From positions 36,951 through 100,950 of the forward strand of contig JYOD01000086.1 in the NCBI GenBank assembly GCA_000955785.1: a stretch of 64,000 nt of DNA, read 5' to 3'. Positions within the stretch are counted from its first letter, which is position 1; each line of letters begins with the position of its first letter. The position numbers and the translations under genes were made by a program. The DNA comes from Burkholderiaceae bacterium 16 (GTDB taxonomy: Bacteria > Pseudomonadota > Gammaproteobacteria > Burkholderiales > Burkholderiaceae). Positions 51,755-59,682 of this stretch are shown here, piece after piece. Below the pieces are notes generated by a model. It was not told where the DNA came from and made no database searches. It worked only from the letters and a program-made list of their open reading frames with translations.

Positions 51755-53095
51755 ATGAAACTCGCTCACATGAGTGATCTACATTACTCCGCAACCCATC
51801 TCGCAGAATCGAACTGCTGCTTTGGCGCTGCGGTCTCCCATGCCATCGAGATCGGCGTGCAGGCGGCGGTCATCACCGGCGACGCCACCGACCATGCACT
51901 TGACGCCCACGAACCGGCCTTCCGGGAACTGGCCAAGCAGATCCAGCGGCTGGCCAATCATTGCCCGGTCCTGATGCTGCAAGGCACCTTCTCACACGAG
52001 CCCCCGGGCTTGCTGCGCGTCCTGGAACTGGTCGGCGCACGGCATCCCATTGCCGTCGCAGACCGGATCGGCCAGATCGCCCTGGTGCAAGGCCAGTGGC
52101 ACAGCAACGGGCTGACATGGGACGCACCCGCCGATCTGGTGGTCACGTGCTTGCCGACCGTCAACAAGGCAGACCTGATCGCCACGGTCGGCGCGGAACA
52201 CGCCGCGGCCGAGGTTGGCCAGGCGCTCCATCAACTACTGACCCTGTTCGGTACCTTCAATGCCCGGCTGTTCGCGCAAGGGGTGCCGACGCTGCTCATC
52301 GGCCACGGCACGGTGGATGGTTGTCTGACCGAGCACGGCGTGCCGATGGCGGGCCAGGACCACGAGTTCAATCTGGGCTCGCTGTTCCAGGCGAACACCG
52401 ATGCGGTCGCACTGGGCCACATCCATAAGCAGCAAGCGTGGCGGCGCGAGTTCGCCGGCAGACGGCAACTGATTGCCTACGCCGGTTCCATCGGACGCTT
52501 CCACTACGGCGAGGATGGCGACAAGTCCGCCCTGATCTGGGACATCCGCCCCGGGCAAGCCGAGTATACGGTCTTCGTGACGCCAGCGCGGGTCACGCTG
52601 GACTTGCACTTCGACGGTCCGCCCGACCTGGAGGCGATCCGTGAGTTCGGCCAGCGCTGCGCCGGCGCCTTCGTGCGCGTGCGCTACCTGGTCGACGAGG
52701 AGCACCTGCAGTCGGTGGACCGCGCGGCGATCAAGGACGCGCTGCAAAGCGCGGCCGAGGTGAAGCTCGAGGGCAAGACCCTGGTGGTCGAGCGCCAGCG
52801 CGCGGCGGGCATCTCTACCGTGGCGAGCCTGGATGACAAGGTCAAGATGTGGTGCGAGCAAACGCAGTCGCCCTTCGAGCCCTTGTGCGACCGGCTTCAG
52901 GCACTGTCGGCCGAAGCGCCAGAGGCCATCGCCAGCAGCATTGTCCAGCGCCTCAAGGCGCAGGAAGCCGCGCGAGACACCCCTGACGCCCTTGGCCAGA
53001 TACCGGTACCCGCCGCCTGCAACCCGACCGATTCGTTACCGCCGGCGATCGATTCCGAGGTCCCGTCCTGGGTCACCGAGGACCTGTTCGCTTAG
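51755..53095 (+). CDS. SbcD/Mre11-like metallophosphoesterase
   Basis: A 446-residue nuclease-subunit homologue. Phosphoesterase motifs are MSDLHYS (Asp8, His10), TGDATDH (41-47), IGHGTVDG and LGHIHKQ. The motif usually written GNHD reads QGTFSHE (76-82), so the usual Asn is missing and the His is displaced; activity may differ. SbcCD trims hairpins and DNA ends. The partner SbcC-like gene is 1.6 kb downstream rather than adjacent, with small genes between. Excellent ribosome site AAGGAGGG. Confidence 0.8.
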   Translation: MKLAHMSDLHYSATHLAESNCCFGAAVSHAIEIGVQAAVITGDATDHALDAHEPAFRELAKQIQRLANHCPVLMLQGTFSHEPPGLLRVLELVGARHPIAVADRIGQIALVQGQWHSNGLTWDAPADLVVTCLPTVNKADLIATVGAEHAAAEVGQALHQLLTLFGTFNARLFAQGVPTLLIGHGTVDGCLTEHGVPMAGQDHEFNLGSLFQANTDAVALGHIHKQQAWRREFAGRRQLIAYAGSIGRFHYGEDGDKSALIWDIRPGQAEYTVFVTPARVTLDLHFDGPPDLEAIREFGQRCAGAFVRVRYLVDEEHLQSVDRAAIKDALQSAAEVKLEGKTLVVERQRAAGISTVASLDDKVKMWCEQTQSPFEPLCDRLQALSAEAPEAIASSIVQRLKAQEAARDTPDALGQIPVPAACNPTDSLPPAIDSEVPSWVTEDLFA

Positions 53096-53195
53096 CGCCA
53101 TCCGCGGGGCAAATATCAGCCCTGCCCCGCCATTCCAAGGTCACCACCCTCGGCACCGCCGGCTTCCGGCTGCCGAGGACAAGGAGAAGCAGCAC

Positions 53196-53404
53196 ATGAG
53201 GAACTGGTCGCAGAGAACGCGCGACTTCACCAGTTGCAAACGCAGCAGGTCGCGGCACTCCAGGAAGTCTGGAAGTGCTGGACATACGAACAGATCCGCA
53301 ACGCACAGCTCGGGAGTGTCGTTTGGGTGTTAGCCGAAGCGCTCGACGACGCAGGCGTATCGCCGCCGCAGTCGCCTGGAACCGTGGGATATCGACATGG
53401 ATAA
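53196..53404 (+). pseudogene. Small helical protein with an apparent 1-base frameshift at its start
   Basis: ATG 53196 has an ideal AAGGAG nine bases upstream, but its frame gives an Arg/Ser-rich nonsense peptide. Shifting by one base right after the start gives a convincing protein (EELVAENARLHQLQTQQVAA, then QLGSVVWVLAEALDDAG) ending in TAA at 53404, which overlaps the next ATG as ATGGATAA. One missing G after the start would explain it, either a mutation or a sequencing error. Confidence 0.5.
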
Positions 53405-53810
53405 GCGGCGTGGGCGGAAACACCGCAAACACGACGTCGGCCAGGCACAGCGGATCTGGCCTGACTTCCAGCCAGATCCGCTTGATGAGAGCAGTGATCC
53501 AAGTATTGCGCTGCGCGCGCTGCTACGCATGATCACAGCCGATCTCATCGTGCATGCCGCATCGCAGCCAACAAAGGCAGCGGCGATGGCGCGCATCCAG
53601 GCCGCCCTCGGAAATCCGCTCGTCGACATCACCGCAATGTACGAGACGTTCATGGAGACGACCGACGGCGAATGGGCTGGAAGCCTGCGATCCAAGCGGA
53701 TTGCGTGGCTGACCGAATGGGCTTCCCTCGAGAGAGCATATTGCATTCGTGGAGGTCCAGGTGCCATCTACGTCAGAGAATTTCCACCGGAGGGAATAAG
53801 CGAACCCTAG
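53397..53810 (+). CDS. Hypothetical protein, 137 residues
   Basis: An unrecognised protein with a basic N terminus (DKRRGRKHRKHDVGQ) and a helical core (RALLRMITADLIVHAASQPT; ARIQAALGNPLVDITAMYE). Overlaps the preceding frameshifted gene by eight bases. Lies between the sbcD-like and sbcC-like genes. Confidence 0.6.
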   Translation: MDKRRGRKHRKHDVGQAQRIWPDFQPDPLDESSDPSIALRALLRMITADLIVHAASQPTKAAAMARIQAALGNPLVDITAMYETFMETTDGEWAGSLRSKRIAWLTEWASLERAYCIRGGPGAIYVREFPPEGISEP

Positions 53811-53825
53811 GCCTCATCCGGTTCG

Positions 53826-54137
53826 ATGCCATCACGCCGGGGCGCTACTCAGCAACACGATCTCGACACCGCACGACGGCCTCTGCAAATCGCTGCTGGC
53901 ATCGAGGCGGGCGACATCGCCGGCCTGTTCTTCAGTTTTATGGATAGCGAGAACAGCCAGTGGTTCAAAGCCTCGCCGGCCGAACGCAGGGGTGGCTTCG
54001 GCAATGGCTGGTACTCGAACAACGTCACGCATCCCAGCAACCGTAGTCACACGGCTTTTGAGCGAGGTATTGCGGACGCCAGACAGGACGCGGCGGATCG
54101 CAGGGCGCCCCGCCTTCTGGCGCCGATGGTCCGGTAA
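53826..54137 (+). CDS. Hypothetical protein, 103 residues
   Basis: An unrecognised protein. The C-terminal part (NPSNRSHTAFERG-like segment, read here as THPSNRSHTAFERGIADARQ) resembles small plasmid proteins in which a Ser/Phe-rich stretch precedes a helical tail. It lacks a strong ribosome site. Between the sbcD-like and sbcC-like genes. Confidence 0.45.
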   Translation: MPSRRGATQQHDLDTARRPLQIAAGIEAGDIAGLFFSFMDSENSQWFKASPAERRGGFGNGWYSNNVTHPSNRSHTAFERGIADARQDAADRRAPRLLAPMVR

Positions 54138-54161
54138 GCAGCAGTTTTTTTCCAACCATCC

Positions 54162-54183
54162 CTTGCGGGTCCGTACCCGCAAG
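54162..54183 (+). promoter_or_regulatory. 9-bp stem-loop
   Basis: Perfect stem CTTGCGGGT/ACCCGCAAG with loop CCGT, between two small genes, upstream of ATG 54217. No T-run follows it (a T-run precedes it), so it fits the leader stem-loop pattern better than a terminator. Confidence 0.5.
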
Positions 54184-54216
54184 AGGACGGATCTGCTCGA
54201 CTAACCTGCAGACCCA

Positions 54217-54483
54217 ATGAAGTTGGTGCAACACATCAAGCAGGCGCTCCGCGCCCCAACCGTGAAGCAGCTTGAATCGGTCGGTCGCCTGGCGCATACC
54301 CCGTCGGCCGCCTGCTTCATTGCGGCCACGTCCCTGGCGTTCAGCAATGAACAGCTCACGACCGGCGGCGTAGTTCGCTACGTCCTACTGTATTTTTGGG
54401 GCGTGATATTATTTGCAACAGGATTGCTCTGCAACCCGAAACAGCCACCTCGGTGGCTGTTTCCCTTTCTGGACGCCCGGTAG
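54217..54483 (+). CDS. Possible small membrane protein, 88 residues
   Basis: Two hydrophobic stretches (TPSAACFIAATSLAFS; VVRYVLLYFWGVILFATGLL) predict a membrane protein. Unrecognised. A strong terminator-like hairpin (54439-54462) lies within the last codons, so either the protein really ends in this structure or the true gene is shorter. Confidence 0.45.
   Translation: MKLVQHIKQALRAPTVKQLESVGRLAHTPSAACFIAATSLAFSNEQLTTGGVVRYVLLYFWGVILFATGLLCNPKQPPRWLFPFLDAR
54439..54462 (+). terminator. Intrinsic terminator
   Basis: Perfect 11-bp stem AAACAGCCACC/GGTGGCTGTTT with a 2-base loop followed by CCCTTTCT. It overlaps the end of the 88-residue frame and would isolate the sbcC-like gene from upstream transcription. 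Confidence 0.65.
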
Positions 54484-54647
54484 AAGCAGGCCAAATCGCG
54501 CTGCATTTCCCCACCGTTTCGAGTTCCCCCGGCACATTGCATTGCGTTTACACTAAGGCTACGCCGGGCTCACCGGCACTGTAGATGTTGCGGATTGATC
54601 CATGCGCCCGCCCGGGCCTATCGATCAGTCTCCGTGGTTTCCAATTC

Positions 54648-54661
54648 GCCGCGCCAGCGGC
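54648..54661 (+). promoter_or_regulatory. Stem-loop leader before the SbcC-like gene
   Basis: Perfect stem GCCGC/GCGGC with a 4-base loop, directly before AGGAG and the ATG at 54673. The surrounding TTTCCAAT..CGCCGCG..GCGGCAGG is closely similar to the leader of the SbcD-like gene. Confidence 0.5.
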
Positions 54662-54672
54662 AGGAGTTGAAC

Positions 54673-57099
54673 ATGAAACCACGCATGTTAAGCCTCAACA
54701 ATTTCATCGGCATCCTGTCCGGCTTAGGCAAGCCCGAGATCACCCTTGATCTGCGTCACCTGGATGCATCCACCGCCCTCGTTGCCATCGCCGGCCCCAA
54801 TGGCGCCGGCAAGACCACCATCATGGACAACCTTCACCCGTTCCGGGTGATGCCCTACCACGCCAACACCCCCACTTCCAAGGGCTTCTCGTACTGGGAT
54901 CACGTCGCGGGCCCGCTTGCCAGCAAGATGCTGGAATGGGAGCACGATCGCCAGGTGTTTCGCAGCGATCTCGTGTTCCGCCAGACCGCGAAAACGAAGA
55001 AGCAGGAAGCCTACCTGACCGTCCGCCAGGGCGAAGAGTGGGTTCCAGTCACGTTGCCCGATGGCACCGCCTCCGACGGCAGCACCGACACCTACGACGC
55101 TTGTGTCGAGCACCTGCTCGGCAAGCCCGAAGTGTTCTTCACCGCCCACTTTTCCGCGCAATCCCGGGTTCCGCTCTCGGGGATGGTCGCCGGCGATGTC
55201 AAGTCGCTTCTGTCCTCGATCCTCGGGCACGATCAGATTCGGGAGCAAGGGGCCAAGGCAGGCGCCGTCGGCAAGCTGCTGAACCAGGAACTCGACCGCA
55301 CGCGTGACGACCTGCGGCAGGCAACGGAAGCCGAGGTCCGCGCCCGCGAGATTGGCAGCCGAGTCACCGACGCCGCCAGGCAACTCACCGCGGCCACCGC
55401 CAACGTCGACGCCGCGCAAGCTGACGTCACGAAGGCCAGCGCCACGCTGGCTGCCACGCAGGCGCAACTCGACGGACAGGCTTCGATGCGTCAGCAACGT
55501 GCCCAGCTCGAGCAACAGCAACAGGTCGCCGGCCAGGAGGCCGCACAGCAGCAAGCCGGCATCAATGCCGAGGCGGCCGCGCGTAAGCGCGAGCTCCAGG
55601 AAAGCCGGACGCAATGCCAGCATCAACTCGCCGGCCTTGCCACCGAGGCCCAGCGGCTGCGCAAGGACCAGGCAACCCGGCAAGCCATGCTGGATCAGGA
55701 GCCCGCGATCCAGCAGGCGGAAGGCGCCACCGCACAGGCGACGGCCAAGCTGCAGGCGCTCAGCCAACAACGCGAGGCGCTCAACGCGCCCATTGCCACC
55801 CTGGCGCAGCACCGGAAGGAACTGCTCGGCGTGTCGGCGGCGCACCAGAAGACGATCGCGGACGGCTCCGCCAAGAACCAGTCCGTGCAGTCCATGACGG
55901 TCAGCGCCAAGCTGGCCGACGACGTGCCGTGCGCCGGCAGTGCGCTGCAACCCAAGTGCCCGTTGCTGGCCAATGCCATGACCGCCAAGGCCGCCCTGCC
56001 GGGCGAGATTGCGCAACTGAAGGACATGCGCAAGTCGTTTGAGGCCAGCAAGGCGCGGAGCGCGGCCCTCGCCCTCGCCATCGCGACGCTGGAGACCAAG
56101 GATGAGGAAGCTCGCCAGCAGGATCGGCAGATTCTCGCGTTGCACGATCAGCTGCTGCAGTTGAGCCGCATCACCAATCAGCGCGAGGCCCTGGCCGCCG
56201 CGCGACAAGCATGGCCGGTGGCCGCGCAGCGCCTGCAGGATCTGGCCGGCACCGAAGCCGAGCTGAACCAGCGGCTGGCCGACCTGACCCGACGAACCGA
56301 GGCGGTCGACCAGGAAGCCGCAGCGAAGCGCAAGGCCATTGAGATGGCGCATGCCGAGAAAGTGGCCAGCCTGGCACAGTTACTGACCACCTTGCCACGC
56401 GGCTTGGCCGGCGACGCCCTGCAACAGGCGCAACACGCTGTCGCCGCTGCCGAGCAGGCCCTGACCACGGCGAAGCGCGCGCAGGCGCAAGCGCAGGCCC
56501 AGCTCCATGGCTTGCAGCTGCAAGCCGCGGAAGCCACGACAGTCGCGGCACGCAAAGCCTCGCTTCAATCGCTGTGCACCGCGCTGTCGGACGAAGCGGC
56601 CCATTGGGCGCTGCTGACGAAATGCCTGTCGAATGACGGCCTGATCGCCCTGTCGATCGATGACGCCGGCCCGGCCATCTCGGCGCTCTGCAACCGCCTG
56701 CTGGAGGACTGCTACGGGGGTCGCTTTGCGGTGCAGATGGCGACGCAGCGCATGACGCAAACCGGCACCGTGCGGGAGACCTTCGAGATCCATGTCACGG
56801 ATGTCGAGCGTGGCGAGGTCAAGCCACTCGGCAGAATGAGCGGCGGCGAGAAGGTCTGGGTCAACGAATGCCTCGTGCGCGCGCTGGCGCTACACATGGC
56901 ACGTTGCACCGGCATGCACTTCCCGACCCTGTTCTCCGACGAGGTGGATGGCCCGCTCGATCCCGAACGCAAGCGGCAATTCATCGCCATGAAACGGGCA
57001 GTGCTGGCGGCCGGCGGCTACGAACGCGAGTTCTTCATCACGCAGACCCCGGAGCTGTCTGCCATGGCGGACGCCACCATCCACATGCAGTCGCTCTAA
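54673..57099 (+). CDS. SbcC/Rad50-like SMC ATPase
   Basis: An 808-residue SMC-type ATPase: Walker A GPNGAGKTT (41-49), two long coiled coils (about 210-400 and 445-650, very Gln/Ala-rich), signature MSGGE (722-726) and Walker B SDEVDG (Asp756). The apex, where SbcC and Rad50 have the CxxC zinc hook, here reads CAGSALQPKC (Cys420 and Cys429), i.e. C-x8-C. Start ATG 54673 has AGGAG 6 bases upstream. Likely works with the SbcD-like protein on plasmid DNA ends or hairpins. Shorter than host SbcC (~1000 residues). Confidence 0.82.
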   Translation: MKPRMLSLNNFIGILSGLGKPEITLDLRHLDASTALVAIAGPNGAGKTTIMDNLHPFRVMPYHANTPTSKGFSYWDHVAGPLASKMLEWEHDRQVFRSDLVFRQTAKTKKQEAYLTVRQGEEWVPVTLPDGTASDGSTDTYDACVEHLLGKPEVFFTAHFSAQSRVPLSGMVAGDVKSLLSSILGHDQIREQGAKAGAVGKLLNQELDRTRDDLRQATEAEVRAREIGSRVTDAARQLTAATANVDAAQADVTKASATLAATQAQLDGQASMRQQRAQLEQQQQVAGQEAAQQQAGINAEAAARKRELQESRTQCQHQLAGLATEAQRLRKDQATRQAMLDQEPAIQQAEGATAQATAKLQALSQQREALNAPIATLAQHRKELLGVSAAHQKTIADGSAKNQSVQSMTVSAKLADDVPCAGSALQPKCPLLANAMTAKAALPGEIAQLKDMRKSFEASKARSAALALAIATLETKDEEARQQDRQILALHDQLLQLSRITNQREALAAARQAWPVAAQRLQDLAGTEAELNQRLADLTRRTEAVDQEAAAKRKAIEMAHAEKVASLAQLLTTLPRGLAGDALQQAQHAVAAAEQALTTAKRAQAQAQAQLHGLQLQAAEATTVAARKASLQSLCTALSDEAAHWALLTKCLSNDGLIALSIDDAGPAISALCNRLLEDCYGGRFAVQMATQRMTQTGTVRETFEIHVTDVERGEVKPLGRMSGGEKVWVNECLVRALALHMARCTGMHFPTLFSDEVDGPLDPERKRQFIAMKRAVLAAGGYEREFFITQTPELSAMADATIHMQSL

Positions 57100-57112
57100 C
57101 GGCGACGTTCAT

Positions 57113-57145
57113 ACAGGAGGGGCCAACAGGCCCCTCCTGTTTTTC
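57113..57145 (+). terminator. Strong Rho-independent terminator after the SbcC-like gene
   Basis: A perfect 12-bp stem ACAGGAGGGGCC/GGCCCCTCCTGT, loop AACA, followed by TTTTT. Begins 14 bases past the stop. Confidence 0.92.
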
Positions 57146-57254
57146 ACCAGCGGTCCGCTTGGCGACCGCCCTCTCCTGCGATGAAACAGATACGGGCTTT
57201 CCCGGCGCCGCCCACACGCGCCGCGGCGAAAGGCTGTGCCTCCGTCTTTTCAAC

Positions 57255-57268
57255 GCCCAGTCATGGGC
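57255..57268 (+). promoter_or_regulatory. Stem-loop leader before the 170-residue gene
   Basis: Perfect stem GCCCA/TGGGC with loop GTCA, shortly before GGAGAG and the ATG at 57285. Confidence 0.4.
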
Positions 57269-57284
57269 AGGAACGGAGAGCAAC

Positions 57285-57797
57285 ATGACAGAGCAACTGC
57301 TGGACCTGTTCGGTGAACGAGTCGCAGAGAAGCCGGATCGCGCGCCCAAGATTCAGGGCAGCCAAGCCGACATGATATCGATCGAGGCGCTGTCGCCTCA
57401 TACGCTCAGTTGGGTCGGTGCGTGCATTGCCCGCGATCTGTGGGACGCCATGCGCGACGACCTGGTCGCCTACGACGCCACCAAGGCAGCCAAGACAACG
57501 AAAGCTGACGACTTCTTCGGCATGCCACCGCTTTGGCCGCAAAAGCTCGCGATGTTTGACGTGCTGTGCTGGGCCTTCGACCTGTTCGATCGCCCACCCA
57601 TCGCCCCGATCTCGGCGGTCTGCGGCGAACTCGACCTCGATGTTTGCCGTGTGCGCCGAACCCTGGCCAGAAACCTGCACCCCGAATTGCGCGAGTTGTT
57701 CCGCCTCATTCGGATGGCAGTGGGTGAAGGCAAGGCGGCGGACGCCGCGCACAAGCTCGACGACTACGTCAACCTCGGAAACTGGAGAAACCAATAA
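57285..57797 (+). CDS. Hypothetical protein, 170 residues
   Basis: An unrecognised soluble helical protein (LSWVGACIARDLWDAMRDDL; PQKLAMFDVLCWAFDLFDRP). Well supported as a gene by its GGAGAG ribosome site and by coupling to the next gene (TAATG). Part of the 57.3-60.7 kb group with SSB and primase. Confidence 0.68.
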   Translation: MTEQLLDLFGERVAEKPDRAPKIQGSQADMISIEALSPHTLSWVGACIARDLWDAMRDDLVAYDATKAAKTTKADDFFGMPPLWPQKLAMFDVLCWAFDLFDRPPIAPISAVCGELDLDVCRVRRTLARNLHPELRELFRLIRMAVGEGKAADAAHKLDDYVNLGNWRNQ

Positions 57798-58894
57798 TGC
57801 AAACCAAGCAAATCAGCAAGCCCGCGCGCCTGCTCTGGATCGTCGTGTTCATAGTGCTGCTGCCGTACGCCCTGGTCGTTGGCAAGCAACGCTCCGAGAA
57901 GGTCATCGGCTGGATCGGAGACAAGTTCGGTGGCGAAGGTGGCGATGAAACGCCGGAGGACGAGGAACTTGAAGAGGTGGCACTTGCGCAGGCTGTCATG
58001 GAGCCTAAAGCTCCGATAGCAGCGGCACCAGCACCTGTTGCCGTCAAGCCACCGCGCCGCCCCCGCAGCATGAGGGAGATTGCCGCTGGTATGGCACCTG
58101 AACCGGCCTTCACCGCAACCGAAAGCATCGGCGCACGGTGCGTGCAGGTCAGGAAGATCGCGCGCAAGCGTGTCTTCTTCTACCAATACGCCAACCATGT
58201 GCGCCGGGTGTTGCCCGACGAGGCTAGGCAGGAACGCCAGCCGCTTGGCATGCTGACCCGGGCCGAGTTCGAGGAAGCCGGCCTGCCCTTCGGCATCGAC
58301 AGTGCGGTGAGGCTCACCGAACTGGCGCTCAGGAGCGATTCGCACACCACGCGGAACGGGCCGAAGGCGAAGCTTGTGACGGTCCATCCGTTGCACGGCA
58401 TGGACGTCAATGCGGCGCTGGCCGACGCCAGCGCACCGCAGGAAGTCCCGCCCGGGGAAGACGCGGGCTACGGCCTGCCGCTTCCCGACGCGTCAGAGCC
58501 GGTGGACCATCCTCTGCCGATGCCGGCCAGGCCCAACGCCGCAACGGCAACGGCAACGGTCACGCCGATCGCGCGCGCGACAAAGAAGCCGATCAAGGTC
58601 GGCGTCGGTCGGATTCTCGACATGGGCGTGCGTCGGTTCACACCGGACGGCCGCAAACCGTATCAATGCTTCACGATCACCCTGGAAAAGCGCGACGGCA
58701 GCCGCAAGGCATTCAGCGGCGAGCACCTCGCGGAACTGGTCTCGGAGCGCCATGTGCGCATCGGCGACACCGTGAAGATCAGCATGCTCGGCCGCGTGGC
58801 CGTGCAGGTCCCGCATCCCGAGCAAGATGGGAAATGGATCGATACCCATCGCAACGAGTTCGAAATCCGTCATGTCCGTGCTGCTGCAGCTTGA
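57797..58894 (+). CDS. Membrane-anchored protein with a conjugation-associated C-terminal domain
   Basis: A 365-residue protein: one N-terminal span (ARLLWIVVFIVLLPYALVVG, about 10-29), an acidic then Pro/Ala-rich middle, a domain around 120-190 and a C-terminal domain (VGRILDMGVRRFTPDGRKPY ... FTITLEKRDGSRKAFSGEHL ... VRIGDTVKISMLGRVAVQV). The last resembles the small beta domain seen at the end of IncP TraC primases and several relaxases (GxLLxxGxxPY...FVTLxxxxGxxxxxWGxDL). I infer a role near single-stranded DNA. Next to SSB. Confidence 0.58.
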   Translation: MQTKQISKPARLLWIVVFIVLLPYALVVGKQRSEKVIGWIGDKFGGEGGDETPEDEELEEVALAQAVMEPKAPIAAAPAPVAVKPPRRPRSMREIAAGMAPEPAFTATESIGARCVQVRKIARKRVFFYQYANHVRRVLPDEARQERQPLGMLTRAEFEEAGLPFGIDSAVRLTELALRSDSHTTRNGPKAKLVTVHPLHGMDVNAALADASAPQEVPPGEDAGYGLPLPDASEPVDHPLPMPARPNAATATATVTPIARATKKPIKVGVGRILDMGVRRFTPDGRKPYQCFTITLEKRDGSRKAFSGEHLAELVSERHVRIGDTVKISMLGRVAVQVPHPEQDGKWIDTHRNEFEIRHVRAAAA

Positions 58895-58924
58895 CCCCAT
58901 CCACATCAACATAGGAGAGCATTC

Positions 58925-59524
58925 GTGGCATCCATCAACAAGGTGATTCTCGTCGGCAATCTGGGCGCAGATCCGGAATCCCGCTATATGCCCAGCGGCG
59001 ACGCCGTGACCAACATCCGCCTGGCGACCACCGATCGCTACAAGGACAAGTCCAGCGGCGAGATGAAGGAGTCCACCGAGTGGCACCGCATCGCCCTCTT
59101 CGGCAAGCTGGCCGAAATCGCTGGCCAGTACCTCAAGAAGGGTTCGCAGGTCTACATCGAAGGGCGCATCCGCACCCGGAAATGGACCGACCAGTCGGGC
59201 GCGGAAAAGTACAGCACCGAGATCGTGGCCGAGCAGATGCAGATGCTGGGCAATCGCTCGACAGGTGCATCGCACGGTAGCGACGGTGACGACGACGGTG
59301 ACGGCAGTCAGGCCCAGCGTGACCCGGCACACTCCGCCAGCGGCAGGCCCGCCTCGTCCAGCAATCGCAGTAGCCGCGCGGCCCTGCCACCGCCGCCAGC
59401 CGGGCAGCCGTCTTCTGGCTACCGCGGTGGTGGCGCGCCGCGTAGCGGCGGCTTCGAGGACATGGACGGCGACATTCCGTTCCTCGCCCCGTTGGCGCTT
59501 GACGGCATTCCGTTTCGCCGCTAA
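58925..59524 (+). CDS. ssb: Single-stranded DNA-binding protein
   Basis: A 199-residue SSB: OB fold in residues 1-110 (ASINKVILVGNLGADPE; ESTEWHRIALFGKLAEIAGQ), then a Gly/Ser/Asp-rich linker. The acidic tip DMDGDIPF that normally ends SSB is followed by 13 more residues (LAPLALDGIPFRR), so the partner-binding tip is buried. Start GTG 58925 follows GGAGAG. Plasmid SSBs coat incoming strands in the recipient. Confidence 0.93.
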   Translation: MASINKVILVGNLGADPESRYMPSGDAVTNIRLATTDRYKDKSSGEMKESTEWHRIALFGKLAEIAGQYLKKGSQVYIEGRIRTRKWTDQSGAEKYSTEIVAEQMQMLGNRSTGASHGSDGDDDGDGSQAQRDPAHSASGRPASSSNRSSRAALPPPPAGQPSSGYRGGGAPRSGGFEDMDGDIPFLAPLALDGIPFRR

Positions 59525-59534
59525 CGCGCCGTGC

Positions 59535-59557
59535 GGAAGGCCCCCTTGGGGCCTTCC
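59535..59557 (+). terminator. Hairpin after ssb
   Basis: Perfect 10-bp stem GGAAGGCCCC/GGGGCCTTCC with a 3-base loop, 11 bases past the stop. A second CCCCC/GGGGG hairpin lies at about 59574-59590 with CTTTC after it. Confidence 0.65.
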
Positions 59558-59682
59558 CGCTGCATCCTCAACCCTCCCCCTTACGGGGGCTTTCCTGATG
59601 CGCGCTGCGCTTCAGAAAAGCCTCTGCACCTCAGCAGTGGTCTCTTCGCTTTTGCATTGCCTTTCCGAGGCAGGAGAACACG

